A stretch of 64,000 bases of DNA from Xanthomarina sp. F1114 (GTDB lineage Bacteria; Bacteroidota; Bacteroidia; Flavobacteriales; Flavobacteriaceae), in NCBI RefSeq assembly GCF_026410255.1, contig NZ_JAPMLL010000003.1, positions 1 through 64,000 of the forward strand, in the 5' to 3' direction. Of this stretch, positions 8,636 to 16,878 are shown piece by piece. Numbering within the stretch: the stretch's first letter is position 1; every line of letters begins with the position of its first letter. The notes below the pieces were generated by a model. It had not been told where the DNA came from and did not search any database. It was given only the letters and a program-made list of their open reading frames with translations. A program made the translations under genes and the position numbers.

Positions 8636-9022
8636 CTATTGCGGAATAAGACTTTTCATCTTTTCCATTTGTTTTTTATCTAAAACGGAACTCATGTCTT
8701 TTTGAAAACTTTCTTCTCCCAATAAAGCTGCTTGTAAATTTTCTGTTTGGTCAGAGTTGGAACTCATAAGTTTATCTGCTCCAAAACTACCAATTAGTTT
8801 CTGGAACTTATCACTTCTTAATTGACTAACCACCAAACCAGAAACTTGTTCTTGTTGCTTTTCATTTAGATTCAATTTTTTGGTCAAACTTTTAACTTGA
8901 TCCGAAGCCAAACTTTCAATCATTGAGGTTGAAGAAGCTCCACTCTTAGATAAAGAGTTTAAATCTTGTGCCGAAACTTGCATCATTCCAAATGCAAAGA
9001 ATAAAAATAATAATTTTTTCAT
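8636..9022 (-). CDS. small secreted helical protein of unknown function
   Basis: A 128-residue protein with a clear signal peptide (MKKLLFLFFAFGMMQVSAQ, cleavage before QDLN). The mature part is charged, Gln/Ser/Lys-rich and predicted to be helical (KSLTKKLNLNEKQQEQVSGLV), with repeated Met residues, a little like small periplasmic LTXXQ/Spy-type proteins, although no LTXXQ motif is present. I do not recognise a named family. It is monocistronic, convergent with proA and divergent from rpoD. Confidence 0.75.
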   Translation of the reverse strand: MKKLLFLFFAFGMMQVSAQDLNSLSKSGASSTSMIESLASDQVKSLTKKLNLNEKQQEQVSGLVVSQLRSDKFQKLIGSFGADKLMSSNSDQTENLQAALLGEESFQKDMSSVLDKKQMEKMKSLIPQ

Positions 9023-9191
9023 ATTGTTAATTTTTGGATTAAATAATGGTTTAAGATACTACATTTCTGATAATTTTTTAAAAAAAATAGTTTTAGAAAA
9101 AATAATCATCTTTTCTTGTAACAAAATTTACTCTTTAAGCGTATAACCATAACACAAAGTATCAACTTAATTATTTATAGGCATTCAATAG

Positions 9192-10055
9192 ATGAGACAA
9201 CTTAAAATTACCAAGCAGGTTACCAATAGAGAAACCGCTTCGTTAGACAAATATCTTCAAGAAATTGGAAAAGTTGACTTAATTACAGCAGACGAGGAAG
9301 TAGAATTAGCACAACGTATTAAAGCAGGAGATCAAATTGCTTTAGAAAAGTTGACAAAAGCTAACCTGCGTTTCGTAGTTTCGGTAGCTAAGCAATATCA
9401 AAATCAAGGTTTAACCTTACCGGATTTAATTAATGAAGGAAACTTAGGACTTATAAAAGCGGCACAACGTTTCGACGAAACTCGTGGTTTTAAGTTTATT
9501 TCTTATGCTGTATGGTGGATTAGACAATCCATATTACAAGCTTTGGCAGAGCAGTCGCGTATTGTTCGTTTGCCTTTAAACAAAATTGGTTCTATTAATA
9601 AAATTAATAAAACATTTGCTTTTCTAGAGCAAGCACATGAACGTCCGCCAAGTGCAGAAGAAATTGCTAAAGAATTAGACATGACTATTAACGATGTTAA
9701 GGAGTCTATGAAAAATTCTGGCCGTCACGTAAGTATGGATGCTCCTTTAGTAGAAGGTGAAGATTCTAACTTATACGACGTATTAAACAGTGGAGAGTCT
9801 CCAAATCCAGATAGAGATTTATTACACGAATCTTTACGTACTGAAATTGAAAGAGCACTTGAAACCTTAACGCCTCGTGAAGCAGATGTCATCCGCTTGT
9901 ACTTTGGTCTAGGAAATCAACACCCAATGACCTTAGAAGAAATTGGTGAAACATTCGACCTTACAAGAGAACGTGTCAGACAAATTAAAGAAAAAGCTAT
10001 TCGTAGATTAAAACATACGTCTAGAAGTAAAATATTAAAAACTTACCTTGGGTAA
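9192..10055 (+). CDS. rpoD: primary RNA polymerase sigma factor (sigma-70, RpoD/SigA)
   Basis: A 287-residue housekeeping sigma factor. Region 1.2 is at about 17-50; region 2 at 58-116 contains [11 protein letters not shown] and the 2.4 segment [11 protein letters not shown]; region 3 spans about 117-215; and region 4 at 227-275 has the helix-turn-helix [24 protein letters not shown]. It lacks the long acidic region 1.1 and non-conserved insert of E. coli RpoD, which is normal for Bacteroidota, whose primary sigma recognises TTG and TAnnTTTG elements such as those in this window. It has its own transcription unit; a structured 3' region follows. Confidence 0.96.
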   Translation: MRQLKITKQVTNRETASLDKYLQEIGKVDLITADEEVELAQRIKAGDQIALEKLTKANLRFVVSVAKQYQNQGLTLPDLINEGNLGLIKAAQRFDETRGFKFISYAVWWIRQSILQALAEQSRIVRLPLNKIGSINKINKTFAFLEQAHERPPSAEEIAKELDMTINDVKESMKNSGRHVSMDAPLVEGEDSNLYDVLNSGESPNPDRDLLHESLRTEIERALETLTPREADVIRLYFGLGNQHPMTLEEIGETFDLTRERVRQIKEKAIRRLKHTSRSKILKTYLG

Positions 10056-10138
10056 GTTTAAATTCCAAAAATAACAAACACTAAAATCCAAAAACTAAGA
10101 GATTGAATTTTGAGTTTTGTCTTTTGGAGTTTTACAGC

Positions 10139-10200
10139 AACAAACAGTATAATCTCGCTTCGGTGAGATACCCACTTTCGTGGGTAATAAACTGTTCGTT
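10139..10200 (+). ncRNA. compact three-way-junction RNA candidate downstream of rpoD
   Basis: An outer stem of nine pairs with one mismatch (10139-10148 with 10191-10200) encloses two abutting hairpins. The first is ATCTCGC-TTCG-GTGAGAT at 10152-10169, a 7-pair stem with a cUUCGg tetraloop. The second is ACCCAC-TTTC-GTGGGT at 10170-10185, a 6-pair stem. The UUCG loop and the G-U pair favour the plus strand. A T-run and a separate terminator (10216-10251) follow. It may be a small RNA or a structured rpoD 3' UTR. No promoter directly upstream is convincing; TATAAT at 10148-10153 falls inside the structure. Confidence 0.5.
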
Positions 10201-10215
10201 TTTTGATTGATGAAA

Positions 10216-10251
10216 GAAGCCAGAGCTGATTACTCTGGCTTCATTTTTTTT
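10216..10251 (+). terminator. strong rho-independent terminator after rpoD and the structured RNA
   Basis: GAAGCCAGAG at 10216-10225 pairs perfectly with CTCTGGCTTC at 10233-10242 around a 7-base loop, followed by A and eight T. Confidence 0.92.
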
Positions 10252-10423
10252 ATACCTCTCCCAAATTCTTACCCTACTAAATAAAGATTTTTTTTCGATT
10301 AATAATATGTTTCGTTTTCCTCTAGGAATCACTTATATATCCTTCTGTATTTACTAAGTACAAACATCCTTCTCACTGGCATTTTACTGTTGGCTGAATA
10401 CAGAGACTAAAAACTTATTTTCC

Positions 10424-10431
10424 TATCTTTG
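10424..10431 (+). promoter_or_regulatory. -7 element of the rpe promoter
   Basis: TATCTTTG matches the flavobacterial -7 consensus TAnnTTTG, 24 bases before the rpe start codon. A TTG at the normal -33 distance is not seen (the nearest is at 10390-10392). The rest of 10252-10455 holds no gene or other feature I can support. Confidence 0.5.
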
Positions 10432-10455
10432 TAAAAATAAAACAATACAACTACA

Positions 10456-11118
10456 ATGAACTCTAAATTAATAGCTCCTTCCATGTTAGCAGCCGATTTC
10501 GGCAACATGCAACGCGATGTAGAAATGGTTAATAATAGTGATGCCGATTGGTTTCATATAGACGTTATGGATGGACATTTTGTTCCAAATATCTCTTATG
10601 GAATGCCAGTAATTGCTGCAATTAAAAAGCATGCCACAAAACCATTAGATGTCCATTTAATGATTGAAAAACCTGAGCGCTATATTGAAGAATTTGCTAA
10701 AGTTGGAGCAGATATTATTACGGTTCATTACGAATCTACAGTTCACTTACATAGAACACTTACTCAAATTGAAGATGCAGGATGTAAAGCCGGTGTAGTT
10801 TTAAATCTAACAACCCCTGTTTCTGTGTTAGAAGATATTCTACCAAAATGTTATATGGTATTACTCATGTCTATTAATCCAGGTTTTGGAGGTCAGAAGT
10901 TTGAAGATATGACCTATAATAGAATTAAGAAACTACGACGTATGATAGACGAACAAGGCTTAAATACCAAAATTGAAATAGATGGAGGTGTTACAGACAA
11001 AAACATCAAACAACTAGTAGATGCTGGTGCCGATGCTTTTGTTGCAGGAAGTCATGTTTTTAAAAGTGATAACCCAACAGAAACTATCAAGCGATTAAAA
11101 CTGCTTGCCAATTCATAA
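10456..11118 (+). CDS. rpe: ribulose-phosphate 3-epimerase
   Basis: A 220-residue TIM-barrel enzyme that interconverts ribulose 5-phosphate and xylulose 5-phosphate in the pentose phosphate pathway. Metal and catalytic motifs are all present: HIDVMDG at 34-40, DVHLM at 65-69, NPGFGGQ at 141-147 and EIDGGV at 174-179. Length is standard. It is a single-gene unit between the rpoD terminator and its own terminator, which begins inside its stop codon. Confidence 0.96.
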   Translation: MNSKLIAPSMLAADFGNMQRDVEMVNNSDADWFHIDVMDGHFVPNISYGMPVIAAIKKHATKPLDVHLMIEKPERYIEEFAKVGADIITVHYESTVHLHRTLTQIEDAGCKAGVVLNLTTPVSVLEDILPKCYMVLLMSINPGFGGQKFEDMTYNRIKKLRRMIDEQGLNTKIEIDGGVTDKNIKQLVDAGADAFVAGSHVFKSDNPTETIKRLKLLANS

Positions 11119-11143
11119 AAAAAGCTCCAAATGGAGCTTTTTT
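11118..11143 (+). terminator. rho-independent terminator of rpe
   Basis: AAAAAAGCTCCA pairs perfectly with TGGAGCTTTTTT around AA. The left arm starts in the rpe stop codon. The symmetrical A and T runs mean it may also end the convergent CBS gene transcript. Confidence 0.92.
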
Positions 11144-11166
11144 CGGTTTAGATTAATAGCAATTGG

Positions 11167-11586
11167 TTAGAATTGTTTAATTAGATAGTTGATTAAATCT
11201 GTAGTAGTAACAATACCTACTAACTTATTATTATCTACAACTGGTAAGGCATGAAACTCTTTTTTAGCCAATATTTCTGCTGCCTCTTTAATAGTTGTGG
11301 CAGAGGTTATACTTGTAAGGTTTTTAGCCATAACCTGTTCGATAGTAAACATATTATAAACAACGGTGTCTACAGTATCTTGATCTTCATCTATGGCATC
11401 TGCAAAACTAATACGGAGTAAATCTGTATAACTTAATATACCAATAATTTTATCGCCACTAACTACAGGAATATGTCTTATTTTTTTCTTTTTAAATATG
11501 CGTTCTGCAGTTTCTAAATCGTCTTTATGATTTAAGGTAATGACATCTTTAGTCATTATGTCTGAAATAGGTGCTCTTTGTTTCAT
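11167..11586 (-). CDS. CBS-domain pair protein
   Basis: A 139-residue protein made almost entirely of two CBS domains (about 5-58 and 76-139), with the recurrent pattern IPVVSGDKIIGILSYTDL and LPVVDNNKLVGIVTTTDL. CBS pairs bind adenine nucleotides and act as energy or ionic-strength sensors. No catalytic domain is attached, so the target is unknown. It is monocistronic, convergent with rpe; the M90 peptidase gene starts its transcript further right on the same strand, with about 75 bases between them. Confidence 0.88.
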   Translation of the reverse strand: MKQRAPISDIMTKDVITLNHKDDLETAERIFKKKKIRHIPVVSGDKIIGILSYTDLLRISFADAIDEDQDTVDTVVYNMFTIEQVMAKNLTSITSATTIKEAAEILAKKEFHALPVVDNNKLVGIVTTTDLINYLIKQF

Positions 11587-11662
11587 GTTACAGGTTTTAG
11601 ATTGTTTACTAAAGGTAAAGAACTAAGTCAGTAAAAAGTATGATAAAAATCATGTAGTGAGG

Positions 11663-12505
11663 CTAATAGCCAGAAAAATTAAAATTTAACATTTGCTTGG
11701 TTTTCGCATATACTTCTGGAAATTGAGATCTAAATTCAGTTGGGGTTTCAATGAAGGTTTCAATAATAACGGCTACAAACTCAAATTGATTGGTTAGGCC
11801 ATATTCTCTAAAATAGCCCGTACTTATCATACGCTCACGAAGGTTTTTGCTATTCGCTAGCAATTCGTTTAACTCGTAAAAAGTATCCGTAAATATAGCA
11901 GCCCCAATGTGTTTTTCTCTCATACTATTTAAATGAATAGCATGTACAAATTCATGGATTCCTAGGTTGAGATTATCGTTTTCAATATCATATCCTTCTA
12001 AAAAGTGTGACCAAGACAACACCAAAGCTTTTAGTCTATAATTATATTCTCCTTTGTGATAAGCATCATTTGTTTGAGAATAGAATTGAGAAGGATAGAT
12101 AAAAATGACCTCTACAGAACGGATATAAAAATTTCTAAAACCGAAGGTAAGCATGACGGCTGTAGCCGAAATCAAAACTATCATCTCTTCAGAAACTACA
12201 ATTCCATCACGGCCAATAAATTCTTTATCTGTAATAAAACGAGATAATCGGTTTTCAAAAAACTTTTTTTCTTTTGCAGGAAGTCTGTTATAAAAAATGA
12301 ATTTTTCCTCTAAAATATCCTTTTGCTGTTTAGGTAACTTTTTTAACCAAATTGAACTATGTCGATAAAGTGGCTTTTTATAAATCATAACAAAAGCTGA
12401 CTCTATCATATTAATAAGAGCAAAAATAATTACACCTGATAAAATAAAAAGTAAAAACCCAAATATGAAGAGGTATTCTGTAGGTAGCTTTGGTAGGTCG
12501 ATCAT
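11663..12505 (-). CDS. membrane-anchored M90 (MtfA-like) zinc peptidase
   Basis: A 280-residue protein with an N-terminal membrane segment (about 12-35) and an MtfA-like domain carrying the zinc motif HEFVH at 184-188 in GIHEFVHAIHLN, with a downstream Glu-rich helix (FEFVAVIIETFIE) likely to supply the third ligand. E. coli MtfA, a soluble M90 member, binds the repressor Mlc and has aminopeptidase activity; whether this anchored version does so is unknown, since no Mlc homologue is seen here. It is transcribed leftwards, separate from yqeY. Confidence 0.85.
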   Translation of the reverse strand: MIDLPKLPTEYLFIFGFLLFILSGVIIFALINMIESAFVMIYKKPLYRHSSIWLKKLPKQQKDILEEKFIFYNRLPAKEKKFFENRLSRFITDKEFIGRDGIVVSEEMIVLISATAVMLTFGFRNFYIRSVEVIFIYPSQFYSQTNDAYHKGEYNYRLKALVLSWSHFLEGYDIENDNLNLGIHEFVHAIHLNSMREKHIGAAIFTDTFYELNELLANSKNLRERMISTGYFREYGLTNQFEFVAVIIETFIETPTEFRSQFPEVYAKTKQMLNFNFSGY

Positions 12506-12647
12506 AGGATTGGGATTACTGTGATAAATCTAGTCAATTAAAAATAAAAGTGAAGGACTAAATTAATGATTATTTTATACTCCTAATTAAGAGATGATTT
12601 TAAGAGGACTAATTAAACAACTCTTATTAATCTTAAAAGTTATGTAT

Positions 12648-12699
12648 AAAAAAACACACAAAGCTTAAATTAAAGGATGTTTAATTTAAGCTTTGTGTG
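12648..12699 (-). terminator. terminator of tRNA-Arg with a perfect 20-base stem
   Basis: On the plus strand, 12655-12674 and 12680-12699 are perfect 20-base inverted arms around GGATG, with a run of seven A at 12648-12654, which reads as a U tract on the minus strand. It lies only 4 bases after the tRNA-Arg discriminator base. Confidence 0.93.
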
Positions 12700-12703
12700 C
12701 TAG

Positions 12704-12777
12704 TGACCTCGAGAGGATTCGAACCTCCAACCCTCAGAGCCGAAATCTGATATTCTATCCAGTTGAACTACGAGGCC
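12704..12777 (-). tRNA. tRNA-Arg (anticodon UCG)
   Basis: On the minus strand the acceptor arm GGCCTCG pairs with CGAGGTC (one G-T pair), the D arm is GTTC/GAAT, the anticodon stem is TCAGA/TCTGA with loop TTTCGGC (anticodon TCG), and the T arm is GGAGG/CCTCT with loop TTCGAAT. The discriminator is A. CCA is not encoded (the next bases are CTA), so it must be added after transcription. Confidence 0.95.
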
Positions 12778-12874
12778 AATTATAATTTTATTTTTTAAAA
12801 ACTCTTTTCCTGATCCTGATTTAAAGTATTTTTCACGAAGAATCGGGACTGAAAAGTTTAAGTTTAATTTATAT

Positions 12875-13324
12875 TTAAGATAACTTAGCTCTAACCACAT
12901 TAGAAATAGTCTTCCCATCTGCTCGTCCAGCTAACTCTTGACTTACTATCCCCATAACTTTCCCCATATCTTTCATGCCTTCTGCTCCAATGCTTTCAAT
13001 AGTCATTACAACAACTTTTTCAATTTCCTCTTCGGATAGGGCTTCTGGTAAAAATTGTGAAATAACTTCTGCTTCCGCTAATTCTGGCTCCGCTAAATCT
13101 TTACGACCTTGCTCTAAGTAAATAGCTGCACTATCCTTACGTTGCTTAACTTGCTTTTGAAGTATTTTAAGCTCTTGCTCTTCGGTTAACTCTTCTTTAG
13201 ATCCACTTTCTGTTTGGGCTAATAAAATAGCCGACTTTACAGCTCTTAATGCTGTTAGTGCTGATTGATCTTTATTTTTCATGGCATCTTTTAGAGCTAC
13301 CATAAGGTCTTGTTGTAAACTCAT
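12875..13324 (-). CDS. GatB/YqeY domain protein
   Basis: A 149-residue protein of the YqeY family, related to the tail domain of the GatB amidotransferase subunit. Typical features are the helical start (LKDAMKNKDQSALTALRAVKSA), the central EEELKILQKQVKQRKDSAA-like helix and the C-terminal MGKVMGIVSQELAGRADGKTI loop. The family is thought to act with tRNA, but its function is unproven. It follows ftsZ in the same direction but lies beyond the ftsZ terminator, and it may be co-transcribed with tRNA-Arg about 97 bases downstream. Confidence 0.9.
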   Translation of the reverse strand: MSLQQDLMVALKDAMKNKDQSALTALRAVKSAILLAQTESGSKEELTEEQELKILQKQVKQRKDSAAIYLEQGRKDLAEPELAEAEVISQFLPEALSEEEIEKVVVMTIESIGAEGMKDMGKVMGIVSQELAGRADGKTISNVVRAKLS

Positions 13325-13481
13325 TTTTCTTGTTTTGTTAAGAGCTTACGAAGATATAAAAAAGTAAGGATTTATTAGCACATCTTACGACTGGCATTTT
13401 TAGACTTCAAATAAAATTCTATTTTGTTTAAATGAAAAAAAACATATGATAAAACAAAATATTCTGAAGTTTACACAAAAC

Positions 13482-13518
13482 AAAAACCCGAAAGATCCAT
13501 TTGATTATCCGGGTTTTT
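13482..13518 (-). terminator. terminator after ftsZ, end of the dcw cluster
   Basis: AAAAACCCG at 13482-13490 pairs with CGGGTTTTT at 13510-13518 around a 19-base loop. On the minus strand it lies about 30 bases after the ftsZ stop codon and precedes yqeY. Confidence 0.8.
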
Positions 13519-13549
13519 AAAGAAGCACTCTCAATAAACTTAATTGCTA

Positions 13550-15484
13550 TTAATCAACATTATCATGTAAAAACGAATTGTTGCTTCTAAATTGTATATC
13601 GTCGTTATCGTCTGTACCAATACTGGTTCTGGACATATTGGAATCTGATGAATGCTGTGTTTCATCTAAATCAATTCCTCGACGTTTGTATGCTGGAACC
13701 TTTTCTATATCATCAATTTTTGAATTATTGAACTTATAGTTAAAATCCTTCATTTTGCGTCTGCGTTCCTCTGCGCGTTCCTTTAGTAATTCAGAAATTG
13801 GACTGTTTAATGGGTCAACCTCATCCGCTACTTCTTCAGTTTCTGGTTGACTTACCGTTTTCTTTTCAAAAACAATTTCTTTATCCAATTCTTCAGCTAT
13901 TTCAATAGTCTTTTTTTGCTTTTGATTAATTTCAGATTCAATTTCAACATAATCGTCAAGAGCATATCTGGTTTCGCCATTTTTAGTTGTTTCTGTTACA
14001 GGAATAACTTCCACATAATCGTTTACAGGCATTTTTTTAATATCCTCTTCTAAATCATGAACTTCCTTGTCCTCTTCAATATTGTTTACTTTGGTATTAC
14101 TTATAGGCATATCGAAAGTAAGTGTGATTTGCTGTTCTTCTTCAGCTTCAAATTTTTGCTCTTCTATGTTGCTTGGAGCTTCTGTAATTACAAAATCGTC
14201 CGTTTCTACCTCAGGTGAAACTTCTTTGTAATCAACATCCATATTTTTAATGGTTTCTGAGGTAGGTATTAAATCATTATTAGAATCTACATTCTTAGGC
14301 TGACTATTATCTTCCTCTTCATCAAAACTTAAAGTGTGTTTTACAATTGGAGTCTCTGTTTTTTCTTGCAGCTCGACACTTGGTTTAATTATTGGTGGCG
14401 CCTGTTCCTTTTTTACCAATTCCTTTTCTGTTGGCTTATCCTCTTCTAAAGCATGAACTACCTTTTTTGTTTCGGTATTTGAAATTTCGTCTTGTTGATC
14501 TATATTAAATCCAGTAGCAATAATAGTAACAGAAATAGACTCTTCTAAAGAATCGTCTTCTCCAACTCCCATAATGATATTGGCACCGTGCCCTGCCTCG
14601 TTTTGTATATGGTCGTTAATTTCACCTATCTCATCAATAGTAATTTCTTGTGCACCAGAAACAATAAGCAGCAATACATTCTTGGCTCCAGTAATTTTAT
14701 TATCGTTTAACAAAGGTGAATCTAACGCATTACTAATTGCCTCTTGCGCTCTGTTTTGACCAGAAGCTGCAGCAGACCCCATAATAGCTGTTCCGCTATT
14801 ACTTAATACGGTTTTAGCATCACGTAAATCTATATTTTGTGTATAGTGATGGGTTATAACTTCTGCAATACCTCTTGCAGCTGTAGATAAAACTTCGTCT
14901 GCTTTTGAGAATCCAGCTTTAAAACCTAGATTACCATAAACCTCACGGAGTTTATTGTTGTTAATAACTACTAATGAATCTACGCAATTACGCAGGTTTT
15001 CAATTCCTATTTGGGCTTGTTGATTACGCATTTTACCTTCAAACTGAAAAGGCATAGTTACAATTCCTACAGTTAAAATATCTAACTCTTTAGCCATTTT
15101 AGCAATAATGGGAGCTGCTCCTGTTCCGGTTCCTCCACCCATTCCGGCTGTGATAAATATCATTTTGGTATTGGTATCCAACATACGTTGAATATCTTCA
15201 AAACTTTCTATAGCAGATTTTTCTCCTACATCTGGATTTGCTCCAGCACCCAATCCTTCAGTTAGATTTAAACCTAATTGAATTTTATTTGGGACTCCAC
15301 TATTTTGAAGTGCTTGTGCATCTGTATTACAAATTACAAAGTCTACCCCTTTAATGCCTTGCTGGAACATGTGATTAATGGCATTACTACCACCACCTCC
15401 AACGCCTATAACCTTGATAACATTAGATTGATTTTTAGGTAAATCAAATGAAATGTTGTTTTCGAATTCTTTGTTGCTGCTCAT
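13550..15484 (-). CDS. ftsZ: cell division GTPase FtsZ with long acidic linker
   Basis: A 644-residue tubulin-like GTPase that polymerises into the Z-ring. The nucleotide-binding glycine loop GVGGGGSNAINHM starts at 27 and the tubulin signature GGGTGTG is at 116-122; the globular GTPase ends near 330. About 265 residues of acidic, Glu/Val-rich linker follow, then a conserved-peptide-like PAYKRRG at 597-603 (compare DIPAFLRK in E. coli) and an unusual further 41-residue Ser/Asp/Asn tail. The long form is typical of Bacteroidota. It is the last gene of the dcw cluster, 77 bases after ftsA, and is closed by a terminator. Confidence 0.97.
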   Translation of the reverse strand: MSSNKEFENNISFDLPKNQSNVIKVIGVGGGGSNAINHMFQQGIKGVDFVICNTDAQALQNSGVPNKIQLGLNLTEGLGAGANPDVGEKSAIESFEDIQRMLDTNTKMIFITAGMGGGTGTGAAPIIAKMAKELDILTVGIVTMPFQFEGKMRNQQAQIGIENLRNCVDSLVVINNNKLREVYGNLGFKAGFSKADEVLSTAARGIAEVITHHYTQNIDLRDAKTVLSNSGTAIMGSAAASGQNRAQEAISNALDSPLLNDNKITGAKNVLLLIVSGAQEITIDEIGEINDHIQNEAGHGANIIMGVGEDDSLEESISVTIIATGFNIDQQDEISNTETKKVVHALEEDKPTEKELVKKEQAPPIIKPSVELQEKTETPIVKHTLSFDEEEDNSQPKNVDSNNDLIPTSETIKNMDVDYKEVSPEVETDDFVITEAPSNIEEQKFEAEEEQQITLTFDMPISNTKVNNIEEDKEVHDLEEDIKKMPVNDYVEVIPVTETTKNGETRYALDDYVEIESEINQKQKKTIEIAEELDKEIVFEKKTVSQPETEEVADEVDPLNSPISELLKERAEERRRKMKDFNYKFNNSKIDDIEKVPAYKRRGIDLDETQHSSDSNMSRTSIGTDDNDDIQFRSNNSFLHDNVD

Positions 15485-15561
15485 GAATTTCGTTTTTTAA
15501 TGATTCTATTACTTTTTGCGATATTTAAAATATCTATTTGGATTAATTTTTTGTATTAAAT

Positions 15562-16875
15562 TTATTCTGCGTTATCTAAAAAGTCTTTCACCTTGTCAGT
15601 TAACTTATCCAGAAAGGAACGTCTTTCTGGTTTTTTATCTTTAAGTTCCTCTTCTATCTCTTCTAATTCTCCTTTTTCTTCGGCTTCTTCTATTATTTTT
15701 TCTACTTTTTTTCTTTCTTGTCTTTTTAAACCGTCCATAACTAAACCAACAGCTGTAGCGTATTGAGGACTTGTAATTTCGTCGTCACTATCTCCTGCTA
15801 AATGCTCGTTAGGGTAACCAATTCTGGTATCCATTCCTGTTATATATTCTACTAGTTGCTTTAAATGCTTTAATTGAGCGCCTCCTCCTGTTAAAACTAT
15901 TCCTGCAATAAGTTTCTTTTTTTGTTCTTCGTGACCGTAGTTTTTAATTTCTGCATATACCTGTTCTACAATTTCTACAACTCTGGCATGAATAATTTTA
16001 GACAGATTTTTTAAGGTAATTTCTTTTGGTTCTCTTCCTCGTAGACCTGGAATGGAAACAATCTCATTATCTTTATTTTCTCCTGGCCATGCAGAGCCAA
16101 ATTTTATTTTTAATAATTCGGCTTGCTTCTCTATAATCGAGCACCCTTCTTTTATATCTTCTGTGATTACATTTCCTCCAAAAGGAATAACAGCTGTATG
16201 ACGAATAATTCCATCCTTAAAAACTGCTAAATCTGTAGTACCTCCTCCTATATCGATTAAAGCTACTCCAGCTTCTTTTTCTTCACGACTTAATACGGCA
16301 TTTGCGGAAGCTAATGGTTCTAGAGTAATTCCTTCTAGATTTAATCCAGCACTTTTTATACATCGACCTACGTTTCTAATGGAAGATACTTGTCCAACTA
16401 CCACATGGAAATTAGCTTCTAATCTACCACCATACATTCCTACTGGCTCGGTAATTTCAGCTTGACCATCTACTTTATATTCTTGAGGCAATACATGGAT
16501 AATTTCTTCTCCAGGAAGCATTACCAATTTGTGAACTTGATTAATTAATCGTTCAATATCGTCTTCATCAATAACCAATTCCGAGTTAGGTCTTGTTATA
16601 TAATCGCTGTGTTGTAAGCTTCTAATATGTTGTCCTGCAATTCCAACGGTTACATTTTCAATTTTACATTCTGCTGCTGCTTCTGCTTCTTGTGCTGCAG
16701 ATTGAATAGATTGGATGGTTTGTGTAATATTATTTACCACCCCACGATGCACCCCAAGACTTTTAGATTTTCCAATTCCTAAAATCTCAACTTTTCCATA
16801 CTCGTTTTCACGACCTATCATGGCCACAATCTTTGTGGTTCCTATGTCTAATCCTACTGCTATACTGTTTTCCAT
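15562..16875 (-). CDS. ftsA: cell division protein FtsA
   Basis: A 437-residue actin-fold ATPase that tethers FtsZ to the inner membrane. The phosphate-1 motif GLDIGTTK is at 8-15, and the later IDIGGGTTDLAVF and VLTGGGAQL loops complete the nucleotide site. The SHS2/1C insertion follows the first subdomain. The C-terminus ends in an amphipathic segment (FLDKLTDKVKDFLDNAE), the expected membrane-targeting helix, after a Glu/Lys-rich stretch. It starts 3 bases after ftsQ and precedes ftsZ, the standard order. Confidence 0.97.
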   Translation of the reverse strand: MENSIAVGLDIGTTKIVAMIGRENEYGKVEILGIGKSKSLGVHRGVVNNITQTIQSIQSAAQEAEAAAECKIENVTVGIAGQHIRSLQHSDYITRPNSELVIDEDDIERLINQVHKLVMLPGEEIIHVLPQEYKVDGQAEITEPVGMYGGRLEANFHVVVGQVSSIRNVGRCIKSAGLNLEGITLEPLASANAVLSREEKEAGVALIDIGGGTTDLAVFKDGIIRHTAVIPFGGNVITEDIKEGCSIIEKQAELLKIKFGSAWPGENKDNEIVSIPGLRGREPKEITLKNLSKIIHARVVEIVEQVYAEIKNYGHEEQKKKLIAGIVLTGGGAQLKHLKQLVEYITGMDTRIGYPNEHLAGDSDDEITSPQYATAVGLVMDGLKRQERKKVEKIIEEAEEKGELEEIEEELKDKKPERRSFLDKLTDKVKDFLDNAE

Positions 16876-16878
16876 AGT

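Noticed and set aside
8636-9022. Small secreted protein as an anti-sigma factor for the adjacent rpoD
   Set aside because: It has a signal peptide and no anti-sigma motif; the genes are divergent, and RpoD is the primary sigma.
10148-10153. TATAAT as a sigma-70 -10 box
   Set aside because: Bacteroidota primary sigma uses TAnnTTTG, and this hexamer lies in the stem junction of the three-way structure.
12700-12918. 72-codon minus-strand frame
   Set aside because: It runs through tRNA-Arg and overlaps yqeY; the DNA is explained by the tRNA.
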